Below, in pieces: positions 7,092 through 15,099 of a stretch of DNA of 32,259 bases (position 1 is the first letter of the stretch; each line of letters opens with the position of its first letter). Source of the DNA: Verrucomicrobiota bacterium (lineage in GTDB: Bacteria > Chlamydiota > Chlamydiia > Chlamydiales > 2-12-FULL-49-11); NCBI GenBank assembly GCA_018240105.1, contig JAFEGE010000042.1:1-32259 (forward strand). Direction: 5' to 3'. A program made the position numbers and the translations under genes. The notes under the pieces are model-generated. The model made no database searches, had not been told where the DNA came from, and worked only from the letters and a program-made list of their open reading frames with translations.

Positions 7092-8516
7092 TTGGTGACA
7101 GTAGTAGAAGAGGTAGATTTTTTAGTTATCGGCTCGGGTCCTGCAGGGCAAAAAGGGGCTGTTCAGGCGAGTAAAAGCGGTATGAAGACCGTTTTGATTG
7201 AAGGGGGCGAGCTTGGGGGCGCCTCTTTATGGAGTGGGACGATTCCATCAAAAACCCTTAGAGAAGCTGTCTTAGATTTAACACGTTTTAGAACAAAAAA
7301 CTTCTATGGGACACAAAGTAATCTCCCGGCAAAAAGCGAAATATCGGTTAGCGATCTTATATACCGTCTTGAGTGGGTAAAAAAGCATCTACAAGAGACA
7401 ACGCTTCGGCAACTAAAGAAGAATAAGATCGATATTGTCCACGGGTGGGCGCGGTTTCGAGATCCTCATACGGTAGATGTCTATAGAAATGAAGAGAAGA
7501 TACGCTCTTTTCGCGCTGGTAAGATTCTTCTAACGCCAGGATCTAAACCCCGCGCTTTAAAAGGGGTTATCTTTGATGGTAAGAAAATATTTGACTCTAC
7601 GCAGCTCCTAGAGATGGATGTGATTCCAAAGTCGCTTTTGGTGGTCGGTGCAGGTGTGATTGGGAGTGAGTATGCGAGTATTTTTTCTGTCCTAGGCTCT
7701 AAAGTGATCATGATCGATCGCAAAGCCCGCATCCTCTCTTTTTTGGATCGTGAGATAGGATCGCATCTACTTTTGGCTCTAGAGGAGAGTAAGCTCTCCT
7801 TTCATGGAAACAAGGATTATGAGTCGATTACGGTCAAGGGAGATGAGGTAGTTGTCCAGTGTAAGGATGGTAGCGTATTCACAGCTGAAAAAGCTTTGAT
7901 TGCTTCAGGAAGAGTTGCTAATGTTGAAGGACTCTCTTTGGATGCTGCTGGTCTTTCTTTAAATGGCCGGGGCTATATCGAGGTGGATGAGTATTTTAGA
8001 ACTTCTGTTGCTCACATTTATGCAGCAGGCGATGTTATTGGGAAAGCATCCCTCTCCTCTACAGGCTACGTCGAGGGTCGCCTGGCAGCACTCCACGCTT
8101 TTCATCAAAAAGTAGATCCGGTCGCTAAACTTTTTCCGTACGGAATTTATACAATTCCAGAGATTTCTTATATCGGAAAAAACGAAGAGGAGCTTCAAGC
8201 GGAAGGCATTGATTACGAAGTTGGTAGATCCTACTTTTATGAGGTTTCTAGAAGCGTAATAACGGGGAGCGAATCGGGCTTATGCAAGATACTCTTCGAT
8301 CGAAAAAAAAGAGATATTTTAGGAGTCCATATTGTCGGGCGTGGAGCCACAGAAGTGATCCATATCGCACAAGTTGCCATTTCTTTTAATGCCAAAATCG
8401 ATTACTTTGTAGAGCAAGTTTTCAATTTTCCGACCTTTGCTGAGATGTATCGAATTGCAGCATTAAACGGACTAAACAAGCTAAAGAAGACAGGATATAT
8501 ACATGGCCATATATAA
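7092..8516 (+). CDS. sthA: Soluble pyridine nucleotide transhydrogenase-like flavoprotein
   Basis: Cytoplasmic FAD enzyme that exchanges hydride between NADH and NADPH. The 474-residue protein follows E. coli SthA throughout: FAD motif VIGSGPAGQKGA, GGASLWSGTIPSKTLREAV at the flavin face, NAD-binding VVGAGVIGSEYASIF, AAGDVIG, and the interface segment FNFPTFAEMYRIAALNGLNKL. Both redox cysteines of lipoamide dehydrogenases are absent; E. coli SthA keeps one Cys here, this protein neither. That rules out a disulfide reductase. The start is TTG 7092 or, better spaced from the AAGG at 7084-7087, GTG 7095. A copy of the 120-bp repeat lies just upstream. The next gene overlaps by 14 bases. Confidence 0.9.
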   Translation: MVTVVEEVDFLVIGSGPAGQKGAVQASKSGMKTVLIEGGELGGASLWSGTIPSKTLREAVLDLTRFRTKNFYGTQSNLPAKSEISVSDLIYRLEWVKKHLQETTLRQLKKNKIDIVHGWARFRDPHTVDVYRNEEKIRSFRAGKILLTPGSKPRALKGVIFDGKKIFDSTQLLEMDVIPKSLLVVGAGVIGSEYASIFSVLGSKVIMIDRKARILSFLDREIGSHLLLALEESKLSFHGNKDYESITVKGDEVVVQCKDGSVFTAEKALIASGRVANVEGLSLDAAGLSLNGRGYIEVDEYFRTSVAHIYAAGDVIGKASLSSTGYVEGRLAALHAFHQKVDPVAKLFPYGIYTIPEISYIGKNEEELQAEGIDYEVGRSYFYEVSRSVITGSESGLCKILFDRKKRDILGVHIVGRGATEVIHIAQVAISFNAKIDYFVEQVFNFPTFAEMYRIAALNGLNKLKKTGYIHGHI

Positions 8517-8994
8517 CATCTTTGACTATTACGAGAGAGAGAAAGAGAGCTCCCAAGAGGCTTCCAAGCGAGGTTTTGAGGAAGCTGCTTACAGAAAGAT
8601 CCAGCAAAATTTTATACCGGATCCATCTCTTTCTAAAGATCGCTTTTTCTCGGCTTTGGCGGCCCGCTTCTTCTTTTTTCTCCTCCTTTTAGCAGATATC
8701 TTATGGGGTATCTACTCTCTCACTATTTTTATGATAAAAGGAGGACTTGTATGCCTTACGCTCGGTCGGGTCCCTCTTATTCGCAAAAGCTGCGCCCGCT
8801 CCTATCTTAATACAAAGCGTTCTGTCGTCTGCGGTCTTGCGCTCTTCATCGCCCTTTTTAGCCCGGCTCTTGGCATCATGTTTTCTTGCATGTACTTTCT
8901 CATGTACGATAAAAATGGTGTTAACGAAGTAGTGCCGACTTCACTTAAAGAGCAGTTTCAGGATATTTTCCCATCTATTGCCTCTAGTAGTTAA
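8503..8994 (+). CDS. Hypothetical membrane protein
   Basis: A 163-residue protein of unrecognised family. The first 45 residues are polar and mostly helical. Two hydrophobic stretches follow, one around residues 52-80 (FFFFLLLLADILWGIYSL) and one around 108-135 (CGLALFIALFSPALGIMFSC). A short soluble tail follows. It starts inside the last 14 bases of sthA, so it is probably translated from the same transcript. I cannot assign a function. Confidence 0.7.
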   Translation: MAIYNIFDYYEREKESSQEASKRGFEEAAYRKIQQNFIPDPSLSKDRFFSALAARFFFFLLLLADILWGIYSLTIFMIKGGLVCLTLGRVPLIRKSCARSYLNTKRSVVCGLALFIALFSPALGIMFSCMYFLMYDKNGVNEVVPTSLKEQFQDIFPSIASSS

Positions 8995-9023
8995 GAGATG
9001 TTCTTACTATAGCCAAAGGTTTT

Positions 9024-9401
9024 ATGACAAACATGGTAGGTCAAGGTCATCTTTCTAGGGACACCTTATTCCAAGAAAGCATGGTGCTTATAACAATTGT
9101 GGTAGCTCCAGCGATTATGCGCATTTTTTGGCGATCTATAGAGCCTTTTTTAGCAGTACGAAGAGAAAATCTTGCTAGAGCTGAAGAAGAGCATAGAAGA
9201 GTGCTAGAACAGCTACAAAGTACTTATCGCCACATGGAGATAATGCCTCGCACTATGGGCCTTTATAATCAGTATTTTCAAATCGAGATTTATGGATCGC
9301 GGGAGATTGTTCCTTGGCCGCAAAGAATACAAGAGGCACCGGGCGTAACAAGAGAGGTTCATACGTTTATATTTCCGACAGCTCGAGAGGTAAGAGTATA
9401 A
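9024..9401 (+). CDS. Small hypothetical protein with one membrane segment
   Basis: 125 residues, family not recognised. One hydrophobic segment (MVLITIVVAPAIMRIFW) near residue 20 is followed by a charged helix (RRENLARAEEEHRRVLEQL) likely to form a coiled coil, then a soluble domain. An AAAGG ribosome binding site lies 4 bases before the ATG. It stands between the membrane protein at 8503-8994 (29-base gap) and the helix-turn-helix gene (7-base gap), in an apparent small operon ending in the terminator at 9607. Confidence 0.6.
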   Translation: MTNMVGQGHLSRDTLFQESMVLITIVVAPAIMRIFWRSIEPFLAVRRENLARAEEEHRRVLEQLQSTYRHMEIMPRTMGLYNQYFQIEIYGSREIVPWPQRIQEAPGVTREVHTFIFPTAREVRV

Positions 9402-9408
9402 GATTGTT

Positions 9409-9591
9409 ATGGCTTCTATGAATAATGAAGAAATACTTACCTTAGTTAAAAAACTTGTGATCGACGGGAAAAAAATCGGAGATATTTGTGCAGAAAGCGG
9501 TGTTAGTCGAGGCACTATTCAAAGCTTACTAAGAGGTATACCGAGAGTAATTCAAGAATCGGGATATGGCAAGAAGGTACCTCGAATTTAA
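9409..9591 (+). CDS. 60-residue helix-turn-helix protein
   Basis: A small protein whose core, EEILTLVKKLVIDGKKIGDI followed by CAESGVSRGTIQSLLRG, has the pattern of a helix-turn-helix with a recognition helix after GVSRGT, like the DNA-binding ends of resolvases and small regulators. It has no catalytic domain and is too short to be a recombinase. A second in-frame ATG at 9418 is also possible; ribosome binding signals are weak for both. It is the last gene before a strong terminator. A regulatory role is plausible, but the target is unknown. Confidence 0.55.
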   Translation: MASMNNEEILTLVKKLVIDGKKIGDICAESGVSRGTIQSLLRGIPRVIQESGYGKKVPRI

Positions 9592-9606
9592 AATAGGCAA
9601 AGCCGG

Positions 9607-9654
9607 TGCCAAACTTAGCCTAACTTAAAAAGTTGGCTAAGTTTTGGCAATTTT
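9607..9654 (+). terminator. Strong intrinsic terminator after the HTH gene
   Basis: TGCCAAACTTAGCC pairs with GGCTAAGTTTTGGCA (14 bp, one bulged A), with an inner AACTT/AAGTT stem in the loop, followed by ATTTT on the plus strand. It ends the sthA to HTH gene run. Its far side lies immediately beyond the stop codon of the gene fragment on the minus strand (9653-9655), so it may once have served two convergent genes. Confidence 0.8.
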
Positions 9655-9772
9655 AAAGTCGAGAGCTACCGACGATGCCAAAACCGATTCTTGAATCATG
9701 AGCGGTATAGAAGCAGTTGACAAAAACATCTTCCTTATCTTTTGTGAAAATAAAGGTAGGGGCGATGGCATT
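9653..9772 (-). pseudogene. Possible C-terminal remnant of a lost gene
   Basis: On the minus strand, from just after a TGA down to TAA at 9653, about 39 codons read as a plausible protein C terminus: IAPTFIFTKDKEDVFVNCFY then TAHDSRIGFGIVGSSRL. It has no usable start and ends exactly at the terminator hairpin. I read it as the tail of a gene whose upstream part was replaced by the kdp operon; kdpF overlaps its open end by 8 bases on the other strand. A chance open frame cannot be excluded at this length, and I do not recognise the family. Confidence 0.3.
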
Positions 9773-9851
9773 TCAGGTATTTCTACTCGTTTTATCGATC
9801 ATTCTTCTTGGCTATCTCCTTTTTAGCATCGTCTGTCCGGAGAAGTTTTAA
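9765..9851 (+). CDS. kdpF: KdpF, 28-residue accessory subunit of the Kdp potassium pump
   Basis: A tiny gene of 28 codons encoding a single membrane helix, AFQVFLLVLSIILLGYLLFS followed by IVCPEKF. E. coli KdpF is 29 residues with the same architecture, including the LGYL core and a short polar tail, and stabilises the KdpABC complex. A good ribosome binding site (AGGTAGGGG) precedes the ATG, and kdpA starts 3 bases after the stop. Position, length and the LGYL motif together make the call firm despite its size. Confidence 0.85.
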   Translation: MAFQVFLLVLSIILLGYLLFSIVCPEKF

Positions 9852-9853
9852 GA

Positions 9854-11560
9854 ATGCAATGGGTTGATTTTTTACAGCTTATAGTTTTTTTAGGGGTGGT
9901 GGTTGCTCTTACAAAGCCACTTGGCCTTTACCTTGTAAAGGTGTTAGCGCCAAGAGAAGCTCTATTTCTCGATCCGGTATTAAAGCCGGTAGAGCATTTT
10001 ATTTATAAGATGTGCCGGGTTAATCCTTTCAAAGAAGAGACGTGGAAAGAGTACTTAGCCTCTATCATGGGCTTTAGTCTGATTTCGGCTCTTTTGACAG
10101 CTCTTATCCTTTTACTACAGTACTATTTACCCTTTAATCCAGAGAAGTTTGTAGCGCCTTCTTGGCATTTAAATCTAAACACCGCCGTTAGTTTTATGAC
10201 TAATACAAATTGGCAAAGCTATGGCGGTGAGTCGACTATGTCCTATTTTTCGCAGATGGCAGCTCTTGCAGTACAAAACTTTGTCTCTGCAGCTGTTGGC
10301 CTTGCGGTTGCGGCAGCACTTGTTAGGGGAATCTCACGTAAAACCGGTAAGACGATTGGAAACTTCTGGGCCGATATGGTTCGTGTGAGTCTTTATTTAC
10401 TTTTACCGATAGCGATTGTAGGAGCCTTGATCTTTGCTTTTGAAGGGGTTCCACAAAACTTTAAAAGCTATACAGAGGTAGTTGGTGTTGAGGGAAATAG
10501 CCAAATCATCGCACAGGGGCCTATTGCGTCACAGCAAGCGATTAAACTCCTTGGAACAAATGGAGGTGGCTTTACAAATGTCAATTCTGCCCACCCTTAT
10601 GAAAATCCAACCCCCTTTACAAATTTTTTCCAGATGCTTCTCATCTTTTTAATCCCAGCAGCGCAGCTCTACTACTTTGGCCGCTCTATTAAAGACACAA
10701 AGCACGCTTGGTGTATTTTTGGAGCGCTCGGGGTTGTCTTTGTTGCAGGTGTCTTGGTTTGTGGCTTTTGTGAGGCTATGAACAACCCGGAGTGGAAAAA
10801 CTTAGGTGTCATTGGGGGCAATATGGAGGGAAAAGAGACCCGGTTTGGGATCTTTGGCTCTGCTTTATACGCTTGTGTGACAACCGTAGTCTCTTGTGGT
10901 GCCGTAAATTCTATGCACGACTCTTTTACGCCGATCGGTGGGTTGATTCCGATGCTCAATATGCAGCTAGGAGAGGTGATCTTTGGTGGCGTAGGCGCGG
11001 GGCTTTATAGTGTTCTTTTGTTTGTTCTCCTCGCGATATTTATTGCAGGCCTTATTATTGGTCGCACCCCTGAATATCTAGGCAAAAAGATCGAAGCCTT
11101 TGATATTAAGATGACAGTGCTTGCGATATTGCCATATGTTCTTGTTGTTCATGCCTTTACGGCTATTGCCTCGATCAGCCCTTGGGGGTTAAGTGCACTC
11201 GCTAATAGTGGTCCTCACGGCTTTAGTGAAATTTTATACGCCTTTAGCTCTGCTGTTGCCAATAACGGGAGCGCTTTTTCTGGCCTCTCTGCTAACACTA
11301 TCGGCTACAACATAACTCTTGCGATTGCCATGCTTTTAGGGCGATTTTTAGTGATTGCGCCAGTAATAGCTTTGGCCGGCTCTTTGGTAGAGAAAAAAGT
11401 CCATCCAAAAACAACAGCCTCTTTTCCGATCTCAAGTCTTATTTTTATCTCCCTTTTGATAGGTGTTATTCTGTTGATAGGCGCTTTAAGCTTTCTGCCA
11501 GCTTTAACTATGGGGCCGATCATTGAACAGTTCTTTATGTTGACGAGGAAGCTTTTTTAA
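9854..11560 (+). CDS. kdpA: KdpA, potassium-binding channel subunit of the Kdp ATPase
   Basis: The 568-residue membrane subunit that selects and passes K+ in the high-affinity pump. The selectivity-filter regions of the family are readable in order: TNTNWQSYGGE, GTNGGGFTNVNSAHPYENPT, the GGLIPMLNMQLGEVIFGGVG loop, and NNGSAFSGL. About ten hydrophobic segments are present, and the length matches the family (about 560). It follows kdpF by 2 bases, and its stop abuts the ATG of kdpB. No frameshift or missing region is seen. KdpA is not part of the usual gene set of Chlamydia species, as far as I recall. Confidence 0.97.
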   Translation: MQWVDFLQLIVFLGVVVALTKPLGLYLVKVLAPREALFLDPVLKPVEHFIYKMCRVNPFKEETWKEYLASIMGFSLISALLTALILLLQYYLPFNPEKFVAPSWHLNLNTAVSFMTNTNWQSYGGESTMSYFSQMAALAVQNFVSAAVGLAVAAALVRGISRKTGKTIGNFWADMVRVSLYLLLPIAIVGALIFAFEGVPQNFKSYTEVVGVEGNSQIIAQGPIASQQAIKLLGTNGGGFTNVNSAHPYENPTPFTNFFQMLLIFLIPAAQLYYFGRSIKDTKHAWCIFGALGVVFVAGVLVCGFCEAMNNPEWKNLGVIGGNMEGKETRFGIFGSALYACVTTVVSCGAVNSMHDSFTPIGGLIPMLNMQLGEVIFGGVGAGLYSVLLFVLLAIFIAGLIIGRTPEYLGKKIEAFDIKMTVLAILPYVLVVHAFTAIASISPWGLSALANSGPHGFSEILYAFSSAVANNGSAFSGLSANTIGYNITLAIAMLLGRFLVIAPVIALAGSLVEKKVHPKTTASFPISSLIFISLLIGVILLIGALSFLPALTMGPIIEQFFMLTRKLF

Positions 11561-13564
11561 ATGACGAATCTATTTTCTAAGAAAATCCTTCTCCACGCTT
11601 TTGGCGCCTCTCTAAAGAAATTGAATCCCTTTGTGCTCTTACATAATCCTGTCATCTTTATCACGCAGGTTGGCGCTCTTATTACCACCTTTGAGTGGCT
11701 TTTTTTAATCCATGGGCCATCGCCTTTTTATGCGCAAATTTCGATCTGGCTTTGGCTAACAGTTCTTTTTGCAAACTTTGCGGAATCGGTTGCAGAGGTT
11801 AGAAACCAAGCACAAGCAGAGTCGCTTCGACACGGCCGGGTAGAGACATCTGCTCATCTAAAGCAAGAAGATGGTAGCTATAAAACAGTAAGCCTTGAGG
11901 CTCTTAAAAAGGGAGATATCGTCCGCGTCAGAAAAGGAGAGATTATTCCAAGTGATGGCGAGGTGATTGACGGCATGGCTTCGGTAGATGAGTCTTCTGT
12001 GACGGGAGAGTCAGAGCCTGTCATACGGGCTGCCGGCACGGACCACAGCTCTGTAACAGGTGGCACGAAAGTTTTATCGGATGAGATTCTTGTTAAAATC
12101 TCCTCCGAGCTTGGCAATAGCTTTCTGGATCGGATGATCAACCTTATTGAAAGTGCGAAGAGACGTAAATCTCCTAATGAAGTGGCTCTTACTATCCTTC
12201 TCTCTGGCCTTACCTTTGTTTTTCTTGTCGTTGTCGTAGCTATGCAAGTCTTTGGTAAGTACTTCCAGATCGATTTTTCTGTGACGATGTTAGTGGCTCT
12301 CCTTATTTGTTTGATTCCAACTACGATTGCGGGCCTTTTAAGTGCTATTGGTATCGCAGGGATCAACAGGCTCATGAAAAGGCACGTCCTTGCTATGAGT
12401 GGCCAGGCTGTCGAAGCGGCTGGTGATATCGATGTTATCCTGATCGATAAGACAGGAACGATCACCGTTGGCCATAGACATGCGCGCGCCCTTAGCTGTG
12501 ATCCAAAAGTCGACATGGGAACTCTTGTACGCGCAGCTTACCTCTCTTCGCTACATGATCAAACAGATGAAGGGCGTAGTATCATCGAGTATTTAGAAAA
12601 TGAATACAAAGACTACGTTCCAGAAGAGCTACCGCACATGGAGGTCATCCCTTTTACCGCGCAAACCCGCATGAGTGGGGTTGATATAGCTCATGAGAAA
12701 ATTCGTAAAGGCTCTTTGAGCGCGATAGAGAAATTTGTCGGCCATCCGCTCTCTGATACACTCAAAGAGATCGCAAAGGGCTATGCAGAAGAGGGTGGTA
12801 CGCCGCTTGCTTTAGCAGATAATAAGAAGATCTTAGGCGTGATTCTCTTAAAAGATGTGGTAAAGCATGGCCTCTCTGATCTTTTTGTGCGCTTTCGTGC
12901 TATGGGAATTCGCACAGTGATGATGACAGGCGATAATCCGATTACAGCAAAAACGATTGCTAAAGAGGCGGGGATAGCCGATTTTTTAGCAGATGTCTCT
13001 CCGGAGGAGAAGCTTGCTACTGTGAAAAAGATGCAGGAGGAGGGTCACCTTGTTGCTATGACAGGCGATGGTGTCAATGATGCTCCAGCGCTTGCCCATG
13101 CAAACCTTGGCCTTGCTATGAACTCTGGTACCCAGGCAGCTAAAGAGGCTGGCAATATGATAGATCTAGACTCTCATCCGACAAAGCTCTTTGAGATCAT
13201 TGAAATCGGACGGCAGATGCTTATGACAAGGGGGGCTTTAACCACTTTTTCTGTAGCTAATGATGTTGCGAAATACTTTGCGATTATCCCAGCCATTTTG
13301 ATGCCATTTTTCCCATCGATTCGAGCTTTAAATCTTATGGCCCTTAAAACGCCAAAGAGCGCCGTTTTAAGTGCTGTGATCTTTAATGCTCTTATTATCC
13401 CAGTTTTGATTCCGCTTGCCTTTAGAGGGGTAAAGATGATCCCTAAGAGAGCTCTGTTGATCTTAAGGCGCAATCTTCTGATTTACGGCCTTGGAGGTGT
13501 TATTTTACCTTTTATCGGTATCAAAGGAATCGACCTTATCATTAACGCCATAGGTAGAGTATGA
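11561..13564 (+). CDS. kdpB: KdpB, ATP-hydrolysing P-type ATPase subunit
   Basis: The 667-residue catalytic subunit of the K+ pump. The phosphorylated aspartate is Asp296 in IDKTGTIT. The dephosphorylation loop SSVTGES, the GDNPITA segment and the hinge motif TGDGVNDAPALAHA are intact. The N-terminal KLNPFVLLHNPVIFI region matches KdpB. It is slightly shorter than E. coli KdpB (682), which is within family range. Its last four bases (ATGA) overlap the start of kdpC. Confidence 0.97.
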   Translation: MTNLFSKKILLHAFGASLKKLNPFVLLHNPVIFITQVGALITTFEWLFLIHGPSPFYAQISIWLWLTVLFANFAESVAEVRNQAQAESLRHGRVETSAHLKQEDGSYKTVSLEALKKGDIVRVRKGEIIPSDGEVIDGMASVDESSVTGESEPVIRAAGTDHSSVTGGTKVLSDEILVKISSELGNSFLDRMINLIESAKRRKSPNEVALTILLSGLTFVFLVVVVAMQVFGKYFQIDFSVTMLVALLICLIPTTIAGLLSAIGIAGINRLMKRHVLAMSGQAVEAAGDIDVILIDKTGTITVGHRHARALSCDPKVDMGTLVRAAYLSSLHDQTDEGRSIIEYLENEYKDYVPEELPHMEVIPFTAQTRMSGVDIAHEKIRKGSLSAIEKFVGHPLSDTLKEIAKGYAEEGGTPLALADNKKILGVILLKDVVKHGLSDLFVRFRAMGIRTVMMTGDNPITAKTIAKEAGIADFLADVSPEEKLATVKKMQEEGHLVAMTGDGVNDAPALAHANLGLAMNSGTQAAKEAGNMIDLDSHPTKLFEIIEIGRQMLMTRGALTTFSVANDVAKYFAIIPAILMPFFPSIRALNLMALKTPKSAVLSAVIFNALIIPVLIPLAFRGVKMIPKRALLILRRNLLIYGLGGVILPFIGIKGIDLIINAIGRV

Positions 13565-14175
13565 AAGCCTTTTTTGCCTCTTTACGCCCCTCCCTTATAT
13601 CGCTCCTGCTTTTGACGGTTTTATGCGGTATCATCTACCCGTTTTTTATCTTCTGTGTAGCGCAGCTCTTCTTTCCCAATAGCGCCAATGGCTCTCTTAT
13701 CTATGATCAAAAGGGTAAGCCTATAGGGTCAGTTTTGCTCGCGCAAAACTTTACGAAATCTATCTATTTTCATCCACGCCCCTCTATGGCGGGTGATAAA
13801 GGCTATGATGCAAGAAACTCTTCTGGGAGTAATTTAGGGCCGACTTCTAAAAAACTTATCGACCTTTTAGGCAAAAGAGCGGCAGCTTATCGAGCCAAAA
13901 ACAATATCAATCCAGCGACATTGATTCCGATCGATGCGATCACGGCCTCTGGTAGTGGCCTTGATCCTCATATAAGTTATAGAAGCGCTCTTTTACAAGC
14001 GCGTCGTGTCTCTCTTGCAAGAGGTATGAGTGAAGAGGCTGTTCGCAATCTTATTAAGCAGTATAAGGAGTGGGGGCTCTTTGGAGAGGCACGAGTCAAT
14101 GTGCTCTTGCTTAATCTTGCCCTCGATAAGCAGAGCGCCTCGTACGCAAATCTAAAGAGAGAAGCTGTTCGTTAA
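13561..14175 (+). CDS. kdpC: KdpC subunit of the Kdp ATPase
   Basis: A 204-residue subunit with one N-terminal membrane helix (LISLLLLTVLCGIIYPFFIF) and a soluble periplasmic domain. Family motifs visible are GKPIGSVLLAQNF, YFHPRPS, SSGSNLGPTS and the ASGSGLDPHIS segment. It starts in a 4-base overlap with kdpB and ends overlapping the next gene, which is on the other strand, by 4 bases. It completes kdpFABC. No kdpD or kdpE is in the window, so regulation must come from elsewhere or differ. Confidence 0.96.
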   Translation: MKAFFASLRPSLISLLLLTVLCGIIYPFFIFCVAQLFFPNSANGSLIYDQKGKPIGSVLLAQNFTKSIYFHPRPSMAGDKGYDARNSSGSNLGPTSKKLIDLLGKRAAAYRAKNNINPATLIPIDAITASGSGLDPHISYRSALLQARRVSLARGMSEEAVRNLIKQYKEWGLFGEARVNVLLLNLALDKQSASYANLKREAVR

Positions 14176-14954
14176 ATAGCATCTTCAGCAGTAGGTAAGG
14201 CCATGAGCGCTTCTACTTCACGGTTGTAGGGCGCTTCTATTGATGCCATTATCTTTGCTCCTGTATCCTGTAACCATGGAATATTGGTAGCAGCATAAAA
14301 CCTTCTCGCTTCGGTAAAAAATTCAAGTTCAGCTGCTCTAAAAGCAAGATCGGCTGAAAGACCGGTTCTGTTATGATTCATTGGAAGAGGGACTCTACCT
14401 AGGAGATCAAAAAAATCGGTCAGGCCTTTTCTTGTCTTTAAGTAAAGTGCTGGAGTTGTCACGGAGTTTGGAAAATACTCTACCATTCTTAAAGAGAAAG
14501 CCTCTTGTTGCTCCTCTTCGATAAGATGTCGTACTATAAAGGGGATGGCTTCTATATCTATTTCCCCTAGGTACTCAAATAGGGTCCTTTCAGCTTCTTC
14601 TAAGGCAGCTCTTGGCGTATGCGTCTTTACTAATTGTTTGATAAGGGCTTTGATCGCTTCTATGGGGGCTCTTTGCTCAGCTGTGAGCTCAGAGTGTCTA
14701 ACTATCCCGTATGCGCCGATTTCAGGTGTTGCAAAAAATCTATAAATGCTTGAAATTAAGTCATTAATGCTTCTTACGGGGGGTAGCCTAAGTATGAGTT
14801 CAGGAGTCATGCATGCGAGATACCGAGCTCTCTGATTAGAGGCGGTTAATAGGTTAAAAGCCTCTGGATCCGCATAGCTTAAAACTTTTCTAAATATATC
14901 ACTCTTATGAAACCAAGGGTCTCTTGGAGCTATAGCTAAAGGAGGAATTCCCAT
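14172..14954 (-). CDS. Hypothetical protein, possible F-box-like N terminus
   Basis: 260 residues, family not recognised with certainty. The segment DIFRKVLSYADPEAFNLLTA near residue 18 has the spacing of an F-box helix bundle, but the leading Leu-Pro is missing. The rest looks all-helical, with an Ala-rich stretch near residue 205 (LAFRAAELEFFTEARRFYAA) resembling a helical repeat unit. F-box-like proteins are known host-targeting factors in environmental chlamydiae; that link is inference. There is no signal peptide, and no ribosome binding site is evident before the ATG. The 145-base AT-rich gap upstream shows nothing else I can support. Confidence 0.7.
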   Translation of the reverse strand: MGIPPLAIAPRDPWFHKSDIFRKVLSYADPEAFNLLTASNQRARYLACMTPELILRLPPVRSINDLISSIYRFFATPEIGAYGIVRHSELTAEQRAPIEAIKALIKQLVKTHTPRAALEEAERTLFEYLGEIDIEAIPFIVRHLIEEEQQEAFSLRMVEYFPNSVTTPALYLKTRKGLTDFFDLLGRVPLPMNHNRTGLSADLAFRAAELEFFTEARRFYAATNIPWLQDTGAKIMASIEAPYNREVEALMALPTAEDAI

Positions 14955-15099
14955 ATAAATGCGACCGTTAATTATTATTTATCACGTAATTATAAAGGTA
15001 ATTAATTTTTAATTTCAATTTTTATAATTATTTCTATATACATTCAGAGATTGGTAAAGAGATGAGAGATATTATAAAACAGGAATGTCTATTGTATAA

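Noticed and set aside
6971..7174. Open frame starting in the middle repeat and running into sthA
   Set aside because: It uses a different frame from sthA, begins within the palindrome and has an unconvincing composition; sthA explains the region.
7092..8516. Dihydrolipoamide dehydrogenase or other disulfide reductase
   Set aside because: The active-site CxxxxC pair is absent (GGASLWSGTIPSK), and the rest follows SthA.
9717..9751. Promoter for kdpF based on TTGACA at 9717-9722
   Set aside because: The -35 matches, but no acceptable -10 lies 16-18 bases downstream; the only AT-rich candidate is too far away. A kdp promoter must exist nearby, but I could not place it.
11878..12516. Long minus-strand open frame inside kdpB (212 codons)
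   Set aside because: It lies fully within a clearly conserved coding gene on the other strand, and the translation is low-complexity Arg/Ser/Thr/Ile-rich, typical of an antisense shadow.
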